From Dermatemys mawii (lineage: Eukaryota; Chordata; Testudines; Dermatemydidae): a DNA stretch of 64,000 nucleotides. This document shows positions 1 through 12,162 of the stretch, piece after piece; the stretch's first letter is position 1; the number at the start of each line of letters is the position of its first letter. The notes below the pieces were generated by a model that searched no databases, was not told where the DNA came from, and saw only the letters and a program-made list of their open reading frames with translations. Both the position numbers and the translations under genes were made by a program. The stretch spans positions 59,374,858-59,438,857 of the forward strand of contig ML677334.1 in NCBI GenBank assembly GCA_007922305.1, in the 5' to 3' direction.

Positions 1-314
1 TATTCAACAACCACAACTATTTCAAATAATACTTAAAATAAACTTCCAGGTTATTCCCGCCTCTTGGTCTCCTAGTATGTTTTGTCTTCTGTCAGTTTTT
101 TAGGGCCAGATCCTGCCAGCATGTGCATAAATAACTTTACTCACATAAGTGCCACTCCAGCTGAAGTCAAGGGGTATGTCATTTGAATAAAAATGTGACT
201 GAAGGAATGAACTCTTGGATTAAAAGCTCTCCATGACCAGAGCTGGTTTTGTTTTGTGATATGTACAGCTCCAAGCACACTGTCAGCAATTAACAATTAA
301 TGATCGCTGTACAG

Positions 315-1048
315 CAGTGGTTCCCAAACTGGGGTTGGTGAACTCCTGGGGGTTCACAAAATGTTATAGGGGGTTCCTGGGAAAAAAATTCCATAATGGC
401 AAACAGAACTGTCCCTAGGGACCTGAGGCAGCACTGGGTCAGCAGCCTGGAACCCCTGGACTTCCAAGAGCTAAGCAGATTAAAGCAAGAATATCTATCG
501 CACTGAGGAGATTTAAACTTCAAGACTCCTTATAAGAAATGAGAAGGGCAGTGGATATTTTTTGCTGTTTTTAAAATTAAATAGGCAGCTAGTATTGTTT
601 TAAAAACTATTATGAAGAACAAATTTAAGCTTTGTTAAAATATGCATTGCTTGCCTGGACTAATCAAGACCTGAATGCTGGTATAGGAGGAACTCTTTGA
701 GTTGGCTTCTTAAATACCTTCATGCTGTTTCACATCTGATACTCCTTGATGAAACATAGGAGTCTTTTCTTATAGCATGCTTATTCAAAGTGACACAAAC
801 TATGAAAGTGAGATCTTGGAAGAGTGTTGCCATTTTCGTAGTGTAATAAAAATATTGTAATGCTAAATAATTAATAAATAGTGTGAAACAAGCATGTGTA
901 ATAAGGAGGTCATAAAAACAAATTTTATATTTCCATATACTCAGATAAAGGAGAAAATCCCTTGAAATACTATTTTTAGGAGGGAGTTCTTGAGACTTGA
1001 CATTTGAGTAAAAAGGGTTCAGAGGTTGTTAAAGTTTGGGAACCACTG
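315..1048. mobile_element. Non-autonomous hAT-like DNA transposon
   Basis: A 734-bp element is bounded by perfect 16-bp terminal inverted repeats: CAGTGGTTCCCAAACT at 315-330 and its reverse complement at 1033-1048. Ends starting CAG and containing a TTCCCAAAC-type motif are typical of the Charlie group of hAT elements. The flanking octamers (307-314 and 1049-1056) match at only half their positions, but both fit the nTnTAnAn preference of hAT target sites, so this insertion looks old. The interior is AT-rich with no transposase I can recognise, so it would have depended on a transposase supplied elsewhere. A stray end of the same family occurs near 27371-27388. Confidence 0.75.
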
Positions 1049-1524
1049 TTATATACTAATAGAAATTTTAGGGCAAAATCCTACAGAAGAAGCAAAGCCC
1101 AAATAAAATGGGTTTGCTCCCCCCTAAAAATGCTGCAGGGCTCAGAGGTGGAATTCTCAATTCCAAAGACCTAGCCTGCCTGCTCAGCTGGCTACATTCA
1201 GTATTGCAAGATATGAGCACCAGGTGCCTGCTCCTTCCCTTTCCTGCCTAGGGCTAGATCCAGTGGATGCACACATTGCAAATGAGAGGCCAGCAGACCT
1301 ATGCAACAACACTGTCCCACTCCCAATTTTCCACTTTGTAGGCAGAGACTGAGGCTCCTTGCAGAGAGTTTCACCCCCGCATACTTGGTATGTTCAGTTT
1401 CTTCCCACCTTCCTCAGATGACATGCTTGCCTGAAGTCTCGACACTAGGATTCCTTAGAGTGAGTATAAATAATGTATACTTTAAGGTCCCTTTACATTT
1501 CCAGCATGGTGTAAAGGAGACTTA

Positions 1525-1717
1525 AGATATGTCTACACTGCAAGCAGAGGAGTCACTGAACAAGCCTGCCTGGGAACCTAAGGATGTACTTGAGCTGCTA
1601 CCCAGTGCTATGCCACCACAGGTTGACTGCTATTGTTAGCTGAACTAGCTCCATCCAAGCTAGCATGAATATGTCAACTCAACAAGTCACTCCTCTGACT
1701 GCAGTATAGACATACTA
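1525..1717. mobile_element. Harbinger-type MITE, TTA target duplication
   Basis: A 193-bp element has imperfect 15-bp inverted ends (AGATATGTCTACACT at the left; the right end reads TAGTATGTCTATACT on the minus strand). TTA trinucleotides flank it at 1522-1524 and 1718-1720, the 3-bp duplication expected of PIF/Harbinger transposition. Inside the ends, a subterminal GCAAGCAGAGGAGT-like block is mirrored at the right end. There is no coding capacity. The same terminal motif bounds the larger elements at 40923-43958 and 50884-51545. Confidence 0.7.
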
Positions 1718-2471
1718 TTAGTGTAAAAACAAGAATCAGGCTTGTAGTAAGTCGCGCTGGGTTCTTCTTTGGTTGTGTAGGATACACAAGGATTGCTCCA
1801 GGGCTCAAAGTGAACATCATCCTGGCACTTCTAGGGGGCCACCACTCTGCAGAATTTAAGCTTTCATTTAAGTAAGGTGCTCCCATGGAAGTTCATACAG
1901 TGTGATGAAATGATGGTTAATGTTTATTAAGTCTCTTGGTGATCAGCATAAGAGTTGCTCCCAGAAGTATGTATGATTAAAATCTCTCTTCCCTGCCTTA
2001 CCCTCAACTTTTAATGGAAAGACAACTTTGTGGGGATCAGATTTTGTAGTCAAATCCAATTTCTTTACAAATGCAATGAAAAAGAAGATCCTGCTTTTGG
2101 AGGGGAAATTGAGGATAAAAGGAGAGCAAAGCTTTGGGGCTCTTATCTTTGATATTCATATTATGTTCTATCATGTCCTTACATGACATTTATGTGGGAG
2201 AAAAATAAAGCAATCAATTGAGAAAAAAGGTTACAAGGATTCTTCAGGCATGAAGTCATATCTAAGTAATATAGAGCTGCTGCAGTTTATAAACAGAATA
2301 TATCATCATCCATCTGCATTCACCAAATTACAGAACCATATTACCAAATTTGGTTCCTGACAGGTCTTTAATCTCCAGCTTTGATTTTTCAGTCTAATAA
2401 TAGTGTTAAAATAGGGAAATAGGCCAACTGCTAGATTTACAAAACGTGAAGACAGAACAGACCTTTCTAGG

Positions 2472-3579
2472 TGTGATGTTATCTAATTAAAATATGACTA
2501 TATAGATCATTGTTGCAACCGCTATTATATATTTGCAACAAATCTTGTACAAAAAGTGGCATGTAAGTTATCTATGAAAAGGTTATAATTTGCTGGTTAT
2601 GATTATGCTATTGATATGCACGTATCATTTTTGTATTTGAAGTTCTGAGTATTGGCTCTATACCTGGATTTCAAATGTTTGCTTCTGGGGTACTGCGCAC
2701 AAAGTAGGTAGTCAGCACTTCATGGAAGGGCTATTCAAATTGAGTGACCCATTAGAAGAACATTTAACTGACAATGGACCGTAGGAGACGCCTGTCTACT
2801 CTTAATGGAATTTCCTGCTGTGACTAGGTGAAATGCATGGGCATGTGACTTCCCCATGTGACTCCAAACTCCATATTGTGGCTGTAATTTGCCACAGTAA
2901 GAACAATGGGATTCCCTCCACATGGCAGAGAATATAAAAGGCCCTGGAAACACCTCCATTTTGCCTCTGTCCTGCTCCAGCCTTGATCCTGCTCAAGCAT
3001 CTGGACTATGAATCTATACTGATGGGAGCATTCTAACCAATGGACTGAGGACCTTCCAATGATTTGGAAGCAGCCAGAGACCTGACTTAAGGCAGAAGTT
3101 TATTCCAACACTGCTACAAGCCCGAACCAAGAACTTTGTAATTACTGTATATATTTGATTCCTTTAACCAATTTTAACTCTCACCTTTATTTATTTTTAT
3201 GTTTAAACCTTTAGATTTTAGATACTAAAGGATTTGCATCAGTGTGATTTTTGGGTAAGATCTGAGTTATATGTTGATGTGGGTGTATGGTCTTTTGGGA
3301 TCACAAAAACCTTTTATTTATTGAAACTGGTCGTAAAGAACCACTCAGCTTTAAATCCAGTGTTTTCAGTGGTAATACAAGGACTAGAATGCTAGAAATC
3401 CATTGAAGCCTTTATGACTTCTTGTTAGCAAGTGTGGTGAAACAAAAGTTTATGTTTGTTGCTGGTTTGGTATATGCTATGAGGGATTAGCCACCAGTCT
3501 TGGGGTATATTTGCCCTATTTCTCAGCAGTTATCCTCTATTTGGCATACTCAGTTGTGGCCCACCGAGGCACAGTTACA
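2472..3579 (+). mobile_element. Solo LTR of an LTR retrotransposon, 5-bp target duplication
   Basis: This 1108-bp block begins TGTGATG, ends GTTACA (TG...CA) and is flanked by an exact 5-bp direct repeat CTAGG at 2467-2471 and 3580-3584. A TATA box (ATATAAAAG) near 2933 gives the sense orientation as plus. The usual polyadenylation hexamer in the following 300 bp appears mutated to a TTTAAACC-type sequence. No internal gag or pol region is present, so this is a solo LTR left by LTR-LTR recombination. I recognise the TATAAAAGGCCCTGG-type core as a repeat common in turtle assemblies. The family (Gypsy or ERV) is not determined. Confidence 0.75.
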
Positions 3580-3889
3580 CTAGGCTAATGTCTTTGTTAT
3601 CCTCTCTCGCACACCTCTCCTCCTCATCCTGTGCCTGGAGAGGACCATTAATTTGGGGGATCTTAATGCTTCTTTATGGAATGAAGGCTCAGCTGTCCCT
3701 GCTGCACTGTTTACTTTCCCTTTTCTCCTTGTTAGGCACTGCAAAGTCTTTCTGTGAGTCCTAACAGCAAGAGATGGAGATTGGGCAGATTGAGCAGGCT
3801 GCAGGCAGAACCTGGTGGAATGTATACAGTTACTCCACCACTGAGCCACTCATTCATTGGAGAAGATAATCACATTTGTCACCATACCT

Positions 3890-4065
3890 AAGCATTCAAA
3901 AATCCTGTGTCAGATCCCCCAAAATCATGAGATTGGCTTAAATATCATGAGAATTTTTTTAAAAAAGTTTGGGGTTCTCTTGCATAGTCTGGTTCCTAAG
4001 CCTTTAGGTTGCACTCAGATCATATTTTCAGGATTTTCTCCTTATCAATAAGGGCAAGAAACTGG
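3890..4065. repeat. Decayed dispersed repeat with CATGAGAT motifs
   Basis: The stretch carries AATCATGAGATTGGCTTA followed by a second, diverged ATCATGAGAA copy and a T/A-rich run. I associate this pattern with a common turtle interspersed repeat, but I cannot define its ends or superfamily. No open frame of interest overlaps it. Confidence 0.3.
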
Positions 4066-4563
4066 CTTACGTTTAAAAAAATGAAAATCAGCATTTTTTG
4101 CCATCTCTTTATTCCAGAAATCAAGGCCTTAACAAATAGACCAAAAATCCAGGACTTTAGATAAAAAACAGGAGAGCTGCCTATACTGTAATCCCTGCTA
4201 GTGGGCTTGAGAGCAGCACAGATTCCTGTGCCTGGGTTCACAAGTTCAGAGCAAACATTTTCAAAGTTATAAAGCAAAACATACATAGTTCCTTTTAGCA
4301 TGGAATATGGACATTACACGTGAGATTAATGCAGAAACTCACAAGCATTTCATAGAGTCTAAATACTAACCACAGTCTAATAAGACTAATACCTATTCTG
4401 AACAAAACTAACGTAAAGGTGAGCTGGACTGGTTTCCAGCTATGAGTTTGTCAGTGCTCAGCTGGTGCCTACAGACTTGGCAAGAGCTGGCTTCTGGTTT
4501 ACCAGCATCACAGGAGCACCCAATAGAGCCACACAGCCAGTAGAAGGGCCTCATCCGGGGGCT

Positions 4564-4743
4564 GAGGGCTGGCTCCAGGCACCAGCAGAGGAAGCATGTG
4601 CTTGGGGTGGCACATTTTAAGGCGCGACATTCCGGCCATTCTTTTTTTACTTTGGCGGCGTTCCGGCTGCCCTTTTTGGGGGGCGGGGGGGCACAGTTGT
4701 GTTCTTTGTGCTTGGGGCAGCAAAAAAGCTAGAGCCAGCCCTG
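4564..4743. mobile_element. hAT MITE, 8-bp target duplication (7/8)
   Basis: A 180-bp GC-rich element has inverted ends GAGGGCTGGCTCCAGG (left) and CTAGAGCCAGCCCTG (right). The flanking octamers CGGGGGCT (4556-4563) and CGGGGGCC (4744-4751) differ at one base, matching an 8-bp hAT target duplication. It has no coding capacity. It belongs to the same loose group as the element at 26285-26555, both with CAGGGCTGGC-type ends. Confidence 0.7.
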
Positions 4744-4751
4744 CGGGGGCC

Positions 4752-7700
4752 AGAGTCACTGGAAGAACATGGAGCCTGTACGTGGATGACTCTGGCCTTC
4801 TGGGGATCTAGGTTTGAAGGCTGGCACTATGGCCCTGTCCACAGTCTCCACCCTCAAAGGGTGAATGTGGGGAATCTCCCCAAGGGAACCCTCACAGAGA
4901 TTTCCTCCACAGAAGCATGGGTTTTACCACAAGAGGGGGTGATCTGTGCCAGTATGAAGATTATCTTTGGGCCAGTCCCATGGACCTTGCACAGGCAAGG
5001 CTCATGAAGAAGAAATACCAATCCAACTGGACCGTGGTATGTCTTTACCACCTCTTGAAGATGTTTGGGCAACGGACTGCATCATTTGCAGAACCAAGGG
5101 CACATCCTCCTCACGGTGCTTGCACATTAAGTTGACTCTGCCACATACAAGAAGCAGAACAACACTAGCACTTTCAAACACACTGAATGGAATATGATCT
5201 TCACAGAAACAATGGCAGAGTAAACAAAGAACTGTTCATTTTACCTTGTGCATAGATAATGAAAACAAAGGGCTGGCATAGTTTGTGTAAAAATAGAATT
5301 CAGTTGTTCTGAGACTTCAGAAGTCATCTGACTTGCAAACTAAAATAATCCTTAGAGTTTTTCATAACACTGCACTTCAACACAGGATTAGGAATTTCTT
5401 GATTGTTTTAGCCATAGTTCAGTCTGCATGCATATAAACATACCTCTCAGAGATGTCTGCTTGTTATGCAATGGAATGATAGTTAGAATCTAACAAAACA
5501 AGAAAAGCTTTTCATTTTTCAGAGCTGAAAACAAAGTAACACATTGTGCATGGTGTAAAATCTGTGCTTCATTGAAACCTAGCATACAACATGAGTTTTG
5601 TTTATAAACAGACAGCAGAACAGACATTTATGTTTGAGCCTGCTGCAGTACCAATTAAGCCTAGCTGTCCTCAATTTTATAGTGAAAAATACTATTTCAT
5701 TCCATTTGGGAGTTTGTACATTATTTTTCAGATGCCTTTCCAATTCTCTTTTTGGCTTTCATTTCATCCTTGAGGGCACTGTGTAATCGCTCATACAATT
5801 AAAGATGCATAACATTTCTTCCTTTGCATATCACATAGAGTTTGAGCCTGCAGCCTTGACTCACATGAGTAATCCTTACTTAAGGAAGTACCACCTGATT
5901 ACTTGCAAAACTGGGGATTCTGAGTAAAAGTTACATACCAAGTGGTGCCCTTAATGAATGACAGATACATACAGGTTAGGAAATCCAAGAGCTGCTAACC
6001 ATCCGTTATATCTGCAACAATTTCAAGCAAAACTCATCCATCTGATTCTAAACTAAATGTCCCTAAAGTGATACAAGCCTGAATGTTTGGAATCAATTTA
6101 AAGGTTATACGTAAATCTTATGGCCTAAAGCACCAGAGAGAAAAGAGATCTCTACTCTATTTTTTAGTGGAAAAGGAAAAGTGCAGCCATAGAGAGCTTT
6201 ATTTGCATAGACTACCTACCCATAACTTCTTAGTAACTCTTGGCAGATCATCATAAGAATATATGAGCTTGGATTTGGGGTCACTAGGCTCTCGAAGAAG
6301 TTCAGAGAAGGAGAAAGAGCTCTTACCATGTGGTAAAGAGCACATTTCCAAACAGAATTTTGCTCAAGGATCCTAACCTTTTCTTAGCTTCCCTTCCATA
6401 TGGATTTCATGGTAAGAGATGATAGAGACTGGAGACTTCACTGCAAGAGATGACAGAGGACAGCAAAAGAACTGACTGAATGTTGACATTGGCCTGCCTC
6501 CCCAGCACTTATAATAATGCTGAATTATGAAGCTGAATTTGGTGGTGGTGGTGCCAGATGGTGAATCTGGGAAGTAGCTTCCCCTGAAAATGGAGACAGA
6601 TTTACATGGAGACCACTTGACCTTACAAAATGACATGTTTACTTCAAATGAAATGTTTTTTGTGAAATTTATCTCAGCTGTTGGATGCTGCAAGTTCAAA
6701 TATGCTATTCAAAGGAACTTCTTACTAATGACTTCCAGACTAACAGGCTGATTCCAACTTAAGTGCATTATGTTAAGTAGTCAGTGGTTTATTTACCAAC
6801 CTCTTTACAATGAGTCAAGTGCACAGTCACCACAATAAAGAAAAATATTTATTCTTTTAGTATTTGATTTGGTAATCTACTTAGTTTTGGCAAAGTATTT
6901 AAGCATGTGCTTAACTCCCAATGACTTCAATGGAACCAAAGCATGTGCTTAAATGCTTTGCTGAATGGGGCCTCAGGGTTAATCCTGCAAGGTACTAAGC
7001 ACATTCCACCACTATTGACCGCAGTGGAAGTGGACAGCAGTCTGCATCTATCAGGAGAAATCAGCAGCTCACAACATCATGCTGTAATAGAACAAAGGAG
7101 ATGACCTGAGAATAGTGACACTTACAAAACGGGGGAAAAAATGGGCATACTATATGGTTTTGTTGAGCAAGACAATGCGGTATTGAAATGCAGGGCTTTG
7201 TTAGTAAAGCTTTTGCTATTGTACATTTGCCACCAACATGTGGTATTAGTATGAGTTGCAATTTGTGGAAGGTGGTAGATGAGCTAAGCAAAAAGCAGAA
7301 CAGGCTCAGAGAAAGAATACTACAATTTAAGATACTCAGCGAGTTATATGCTATAAGATATGCAAATAATATCAGAAAATAACGATGCTCATGAAACCCA
7401 AGGGGCTGGAAAGAGAGCACTTCTGGTTGCTCATGGACATAACAGGCTGCAGGTAGTTGTGTAATGTGATTTTGCCTTATGGGTGACCTTCTTTTTGAAC
7501 TAGGGAAGCCATCACATTTCCTGATGATTCAATCTTCACGCTTGCCCAGTCCTGGTCATTACATCTGCAGAGACTATCATCATCTGTAGAATGGTTTTCA
7601 TGCTATAAAGTGCAAGGAACTGAGTTGAGACCATGCTACTTATTTTACTGATGGCCTCAGGCTGGACATGAATCATGATGACAGTTCTAGCCCGATAGTC

Positions 7701-9084
7701 ATCTTGAGAGTCAGAGTTTCTATTTTGAAATCACCTATAAAAAATGCCCAGACACTCCTTCAGATCTAGAAAGGAGAATACAAAATGTCAAGACTTAATA
7801 ATTTATCCTAAATAGGACCCTGTCATGAAATATTTATAGGTTCCACTGGTTGGTACTCTTGCAGTATTGTAGAATTAAAGCTGAGGGAACAGCAAATGGA
7901 CAGTCAGAATATATTTGAAAGTTACATTACAAAATTGATTAAATGAATGATGTGATGAATATCATCTCCCCAGCTTGACAGATCACTGTAAAAGTTAAAG
8001 ATGGAAAGGAAAATACTATAATTTTGTTAATTTATTGATTAATACCGTTACATTATATCATAAGTATTGAAATTATACTTCCGTTTATAGTCAAGATACT
8101 TCCTTGTTCTACTTCTTTATCAATAACATTCTTAGAAGGAATAATTAAGGCTAAAAAGAAACATCTTTAGACCACAGGTTCAGGATAAAGTCAAAGGTAA
8201 GTGAAAACCATCTGTTTGTTGGCCTCTGGAAAATGAGTTGGAGTTTCACTAGAGTTCCTAGTATGCAGGTGTCCACATCATATAAAGTACTATAATAACT
8301 GGATAGAATGGCTAGCCTTTGTCATAACAACTGAATCACCTGACAGACAAAGACTAGACTGTCATGAAGAATGTTCTGAGATGCGTTCCTCTTAAACAGG
8401 GATGGAACATATAGGGACTGATTCTCCTTTCACTTACACCTAGGTAAGTCAGGAGTTATGCCACTGAAATCAGTCAGGTTTCATTAGTGGAATACCAGCC
8501 TGAGAAGAGAGCAGGCCTATAAGCAATGTTTACCCTGCTGCAGCCTTTTCTATGTACAAATACAGAGCACTTCATTTTCCAGCACTATCAAGCTGGCATC
8601 TCTCACCAATACTACCATCATTTTTTCAAATGCTGATAGCTATGGTATCAGACGGCAGGGTTCCTGTATTCTTTGCTGCCAACAGTCCTCATGCATTCCC
8701 ATGGCAAGTTCAATACCCTGTACTTTATTTACAATGTGCTATACAAGTCCTGTCCCTCCTATAAGGATTTTACCTTCTTCCTAGACACAGGGCAAGAGGA
8801 AAAAGGGATCTCACCTCCCTGAGATGCTGGGCTTCTCTAGCCCTTCTTCTGGCCTTCCCCTCTCTCCCCCTTCCTGTGTGCCTTTTAATCAGCACATGAG
8901 CAGAATCCCCTTGTTGATTGGCTAGAATCTGGTACGTCATCAATTATCTCATCACTTCAGTGCTTATGGGGATGCTTAGCCAGCGCACAGAGTGGCAAGT
9001 CAGCCTTAGGCTACTCAAACTCTGTCACATATGGCTATGTAGATTCTATGGGCTCTTCACCACAGAGTGTCACCACATCATGCA
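4752..9084. other. Unassigned non-coding stretch
   Basis: No gene or well-bounded element was recognised across these 4.3 kb. The sequence is AT-rich with short, stop-bounded frames that match no family I know. It contains decayed palindromic repeats, the clearest at 6891-6960, and one resembling a turtle TTACACC/CACTGAAATC repeat near 8420-8490. Confidence 0.4.
6891..6960. repeat. Imperfect palindrome of a dispersed repeat family
   Basis: Two 22-bp arms, 6891-6912 and 6939-6960, are inverted copies differing at a few bases. Each contains TTTAAGCA next to an AGCATGTGCTT-type core. The 26-nt loop contains the phrase CAATGACTTCAATGG, which recurs in variants across the window (for example near 9760, 20150 and 62470). 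This looks like one member of an old palindromic interspersed family. Confidence 0.55.
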
Positions 9085-9165
9085 TGTTACTGAATCCATC
9101 CTCACCCTGTGAGGTAGGGAAGTGTTATCCTTTTTTACAGATGGAGAATCGTGGCCCACAAAAAT
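9085..9165 (-). repeat. MIR-type SINE fragment
   Basis: The order CTGTGAGGTAGGGAAGTG, then a T-rich tract, ACAGATGGAGAA and a GGCCC-type tail follows the antisense MIR core (normally CCTGTGAGGTAGG ... TTTACAGATG). It is truncated on both sides and has no RNA polymerase III boxes left. Confidence 0.55.
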
Positions 9166-10619
9166 GAAGGCCCCAATCCTACCAACACTTATGCATTCAC
9201 TTAACTATATGAATAGTCCCACTGAAATTAAGTACAGCTATATGTGTGTGCAAGGTTGGGGTCTAAGTGACTTGGGAGTGTGGTTGGTTAATGGAGGTGG
9301 GGAAGATCCTGCCATCAGCTACAACTTCTTCCATTCCATTCTGAATTACTCTATTCCTCTTCCCCATACAAACCAGAAACCACAAAATACCTTCCATATT
9401 CATGTCCAAGCTTTTCCACTTGAATCAGCAATGCCTGCAAGCTCCTTGCAACCTAACTACTGGTCATATGGAATATTTAAATTTTTGAAGGCTTTGCCAG
9501 CGGAGTTTGGAAGTTCAAAATTTGAAATATTGAGATGAAAGTATTTACCAGCTGCATTAACATCACCAGGGAAGCTTACAATTTTTGTAAACCACAGGCA
9601 TTGACCTCCTAGAATTTACAACATCCAGGCATTGTAATTTCCATGAACATTCCCTATGTATCTTACAGACACGAAGACCAACGTATGATGTGTGAATGAT
9701 GCAGAGAGATTAAAATATATTATTCTGGTCTCAGTTACCCCAGAATAAAGCCAGGATATCACTGAAGTCAATAGAGTGACATTGGATTTAGTATGATGGA
9801 ACCAAGGGCAGAATCTGACCAAGATTTGCTTGCTCAGTTTATGCGAGACACTCATGTGAATTACAAATGGTGCCAGTTTCCCAGAACAGCTTCTAAACTC
9901 CATGAACCCTGACATGATATGCAGAGGCTCATTATACATTTTACCATATTACTGAAAGAACTTACACACTTAGTGAACCTTGAAATGGAAGAGCTATGGG
10001 GACCATACAAGCTTCTGTTTTGCCATTCACCAGTGGTGTGCGTGGTCTTACAAACCTAAGAGTATAATATATCTACTGCTGAAATTGCCAGTCCCTCACT
10101 TTCCCTGTGTCTACTTCCCCTCCCATTAAGATGCACTCCTTCAGAAGTATCATACAGTTCAAAGATTATTCACTAGACAGAGGGAGCCACTGAAAGGTTT
10201 TCAGCATCCCTACTACAAGTTCCTTTTCTTCTCATTGGCTGGAAAGAATCCACCTAAATCACTTTCAGTTTGTTCACCTGAATTTCACTCTGAATGAGAA
10301 TGTGGGTCATAGAGGTATTGGAGTAAGGGAGTAGGCAAAACACTGGTCTGTTTGGAAAATAACCATTTTCAAATAAAAGCTGTGTTTTAAAATGTAAATG
10401 TGCCAATTAAATTATAAACTCAGCTCCAATATTAAAATATTAAAATAGAAAAGCCTTTTTAAATAAAAAAATAGATACATTGTAAAGTTAAATATTCACT
10501 GCTAAACGACAGAAAACAGCAAGTGGAACTTTTCTTTAAGGATCCTAAAGGCACATTAGGCACTAATTGTTCAAACTAAAATTTTATAATGATTTTTTTA
10601 AATATATATGAATACATAG
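9166..10619. other. Unassigned non-coding stretch
   Basis: A 138-codon frame (9122-9538, plus) is the longest here. Its translation has no recognisable domain or periodicity, and it overlaps repeat-like sequence at 9160-9240, so I treat it as chance. The segment near 9730-9830 resembles the decayed palindromic family. I see nothing else. Confidence 0.35.
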
Positions 10620-10650
10620 TATGTGATCATGTCAGGACTGTATCATATAC

Positions 10651-10653
<3 letters not shown>

Positions 10654-10698
<45 letters not shown>

Positions 10699-11098
10699 NN
10701 NNNNNNNNNNNNNNNNNNNNNNNNNNNNNNNNNNNNNNNNNNNNNNNNNNNNNNNNNNNNNNNNNNNNNNNNNNNNNNNNNNNNNNNNNNNNNNNNNNNN
10801 NNNNNNNNNNNNNNNNNNNNNNNNNNNNNNNNNNNNNNNNNNNNNNNNNNNNNNNNNNNNNNNNNNNNNNNNNNNNNNNNNNNNNNNNNNNNNNNNNNNN
10901 NNNNNNNNNNNNNNNNNNNNNNNNNNNNNNNNNNNNNNNNNNNNNNNNNNNNNNNNNNNNNNNNNNNNNNNNNNNNNNNNNNNNNNNNNNNNNNNNNNNN
11001 NNNNNNNNNNNNNNNNNNNNNNNNNNNNNNNNNNNNNNNNNNNNNNNNNNNNNNNNNNNNNNNNNNNNNNNNNNNNNNNNNNNNNNNNNNNNNNNNNN
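10654..11098. other. 45-T homopolymer followed by a 400-N assembly gap
   Basis: A run of 45 T at 10654-10698 leads directly into exactly 400 unknown bases (10699-11098). The 32 bases before the T run (10622-10653) reappear exactly just after the gap (11099-11130). This fits either a minus-strand retroposed insertion whose poly-A reads as poly-T, flanked by a long target duplication, or an uncollapsed assembly overlap. Frames spanning the gap are artefacts. Confidence 0.8.
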
Positions 11099-11144
11099 TG
11101 TGATCATGTCAGGACTGTATCATATACATACAATATTTTAAGTG

Positions 11145-11186
11145 CACTAGGTAACTGCACATTTCAGAATGTGCAGTTACCTAGTG
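11145..11186. repeat. Perfect 19-bp hairpin with a 4-nt loop
   Basis: Arm 11145-11163 starts CACTAGGTAACTGCAC. It is perfectly complementary to 11168-11186, with the loop TCAG (11164-11167). The hairpin lies inside the MITE at 10622-11924. It could be the collapsed core of a palindromic MITE or a small-RNA precursor. No promoter or terminator is apparent, so no function is assigned. Confidence 0.7.
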
Positions 11187-11351
11187 TCAAGGACAATTAG
11201 CAGCCAGCCCCATGCCTCCCAGCCATAGTGAGCTTATCTGACATATTTCTCACACACACGTTTTAAAAAGTTCTTGAGGTTGCATATTTCAGCTCTTAAA
11301 AGTTAGGATTTGCCACAATTAACACTGACTATGCAATCTTAATTTGGCCAC

Positions 11352-11877
11352 TGTTGTAGGGTACTCGGTGTCCCGTAGAAACGAGGCACACCCACAGCTG
11401 TTGAATAGAAGTAGTGAGTTTATTGAAGGCAAAAGTGGCACACCCGCAACGGGGGCTCCCTTCGTTGTTGCCACTGAAACGGGGAAAGCCCGACGCATCG
11501 GAGCAATGCTCGGGATGAAGCCCACTGCGCGTGGGCACGCAGGCAGAGAAATAACAGGAACATTTGCATTTCATGCATACCTCATGAATAACTAATACCT
11601 TGTTTCTATCTTATTAGCATTACATAATGCAAGCAGGTGTCTCATTACAAGGCGAGCAGACAGTGAGAACCAATTACTCCGGCATGTGAAATATGCGATA
11701 ACAGGGCAGGGACTGATAACGATGGCCGAAAGTCCCCTTTCCTTCCCAGGAGTGGGGGGAGGGGAATCAGCACCCCGCCCCCAGGAGTGGGGGGGATGAG
11801 AACCCCTTCCTTCCCTGAAGTTGAGGGTAAGAGCACCCCTAGCACTCTACCGTAACAATGTCTTGCGCACCCTTACA
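11352..11877 (-). mobile_element. Solo retroviral-type LTR, copy 1, 5-bp target duplication GCCAC
   Basis: Read on the minus strand, this 526-bp block begins TGTAAGGGTG, carries a polyadenylation signal AATAAA (near 11417-11422) and ends ACCCTACAACA, which is a TG...CA LTR. GCCAC occurs immediately on both sides (11347-11351 and 11878-11882). Its upstream (U3-like) part contains three imperfect units of about 35 bp built on AGGAGTGGGGG (near 11740-11840). It is a sister of the LTR at 31274-31878. No internal viral region is present. A 5-bp duplication suits Gypsy or class III-like elements, but the family is not settled. Confidence 0.8.
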
Positions 11878-12094
11878 GCCACCTTTGTGCATAAGCATTA
11901 TGATGCAGTCCTGACATGATCACATACCATGTTTTCCCACAGGCCTCTTGCCTCATTCAATGCACAGAATGAATGATGCTCATGAGCCCTTATTCAATAT
12001 TTTGTTTATCCTCATTTTTAATATGTATGGCCCCAGGCCTTATTTAGTGCACAGTGTTCAAGCCCTGCTATGAATACAGAATTATTAATTTTCT

Positions 12095-12162
12095 GTGGTG
12101 CTCATCACTATGATCTCTGAGTATTTCACAAACAGTAATGAATTTATTTTCACAATACACCT
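12095..12162 (-). repeat. Fragment of a MIR-like turtle SINE
   Basis: The segment GTGCTCATCACTATGATC followed by CTGAGTATTTCACAA resembles the tail-proximal part of a MIR-derived repeat widespread in turtles. It abuts the CR1 fragment that follows. The boundary between the two is approximate. Confidence 0.35.

Larger units (their letters stand above)
10622..11924. mobile_element. TA-flanked DNA transposon (Tc1/mariner-like MITE), heavily interrupted
   Basis: Inverted ends of about 26 bp, starting TGTGATCATGTCAGGACTG, lie at 10622-10647 and, inverted, at 11899-11924, with one mismatch. TA dinucleotides flank both ends (10620-10621 and 11925-11926), as for Tc1/mariner transposition. Inside are a poly-T tract, a 400-N gap, a direct repeat of the left end (11099-11130), a perfect hairpin and a solo LTR. 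Removing the LTR with its target duplication and the gap-linked duplication leaves roughly 300 bp, a normal MITE size. The superfamily is inferred from the TA target only. Confidence 0.6.

Noticed and set aside
10589..11200. A 203-codon open frame across the gap
   Set aside because: It is made of poly-Phe from the T run and unknown residues from the N gap, so it is an artefact.
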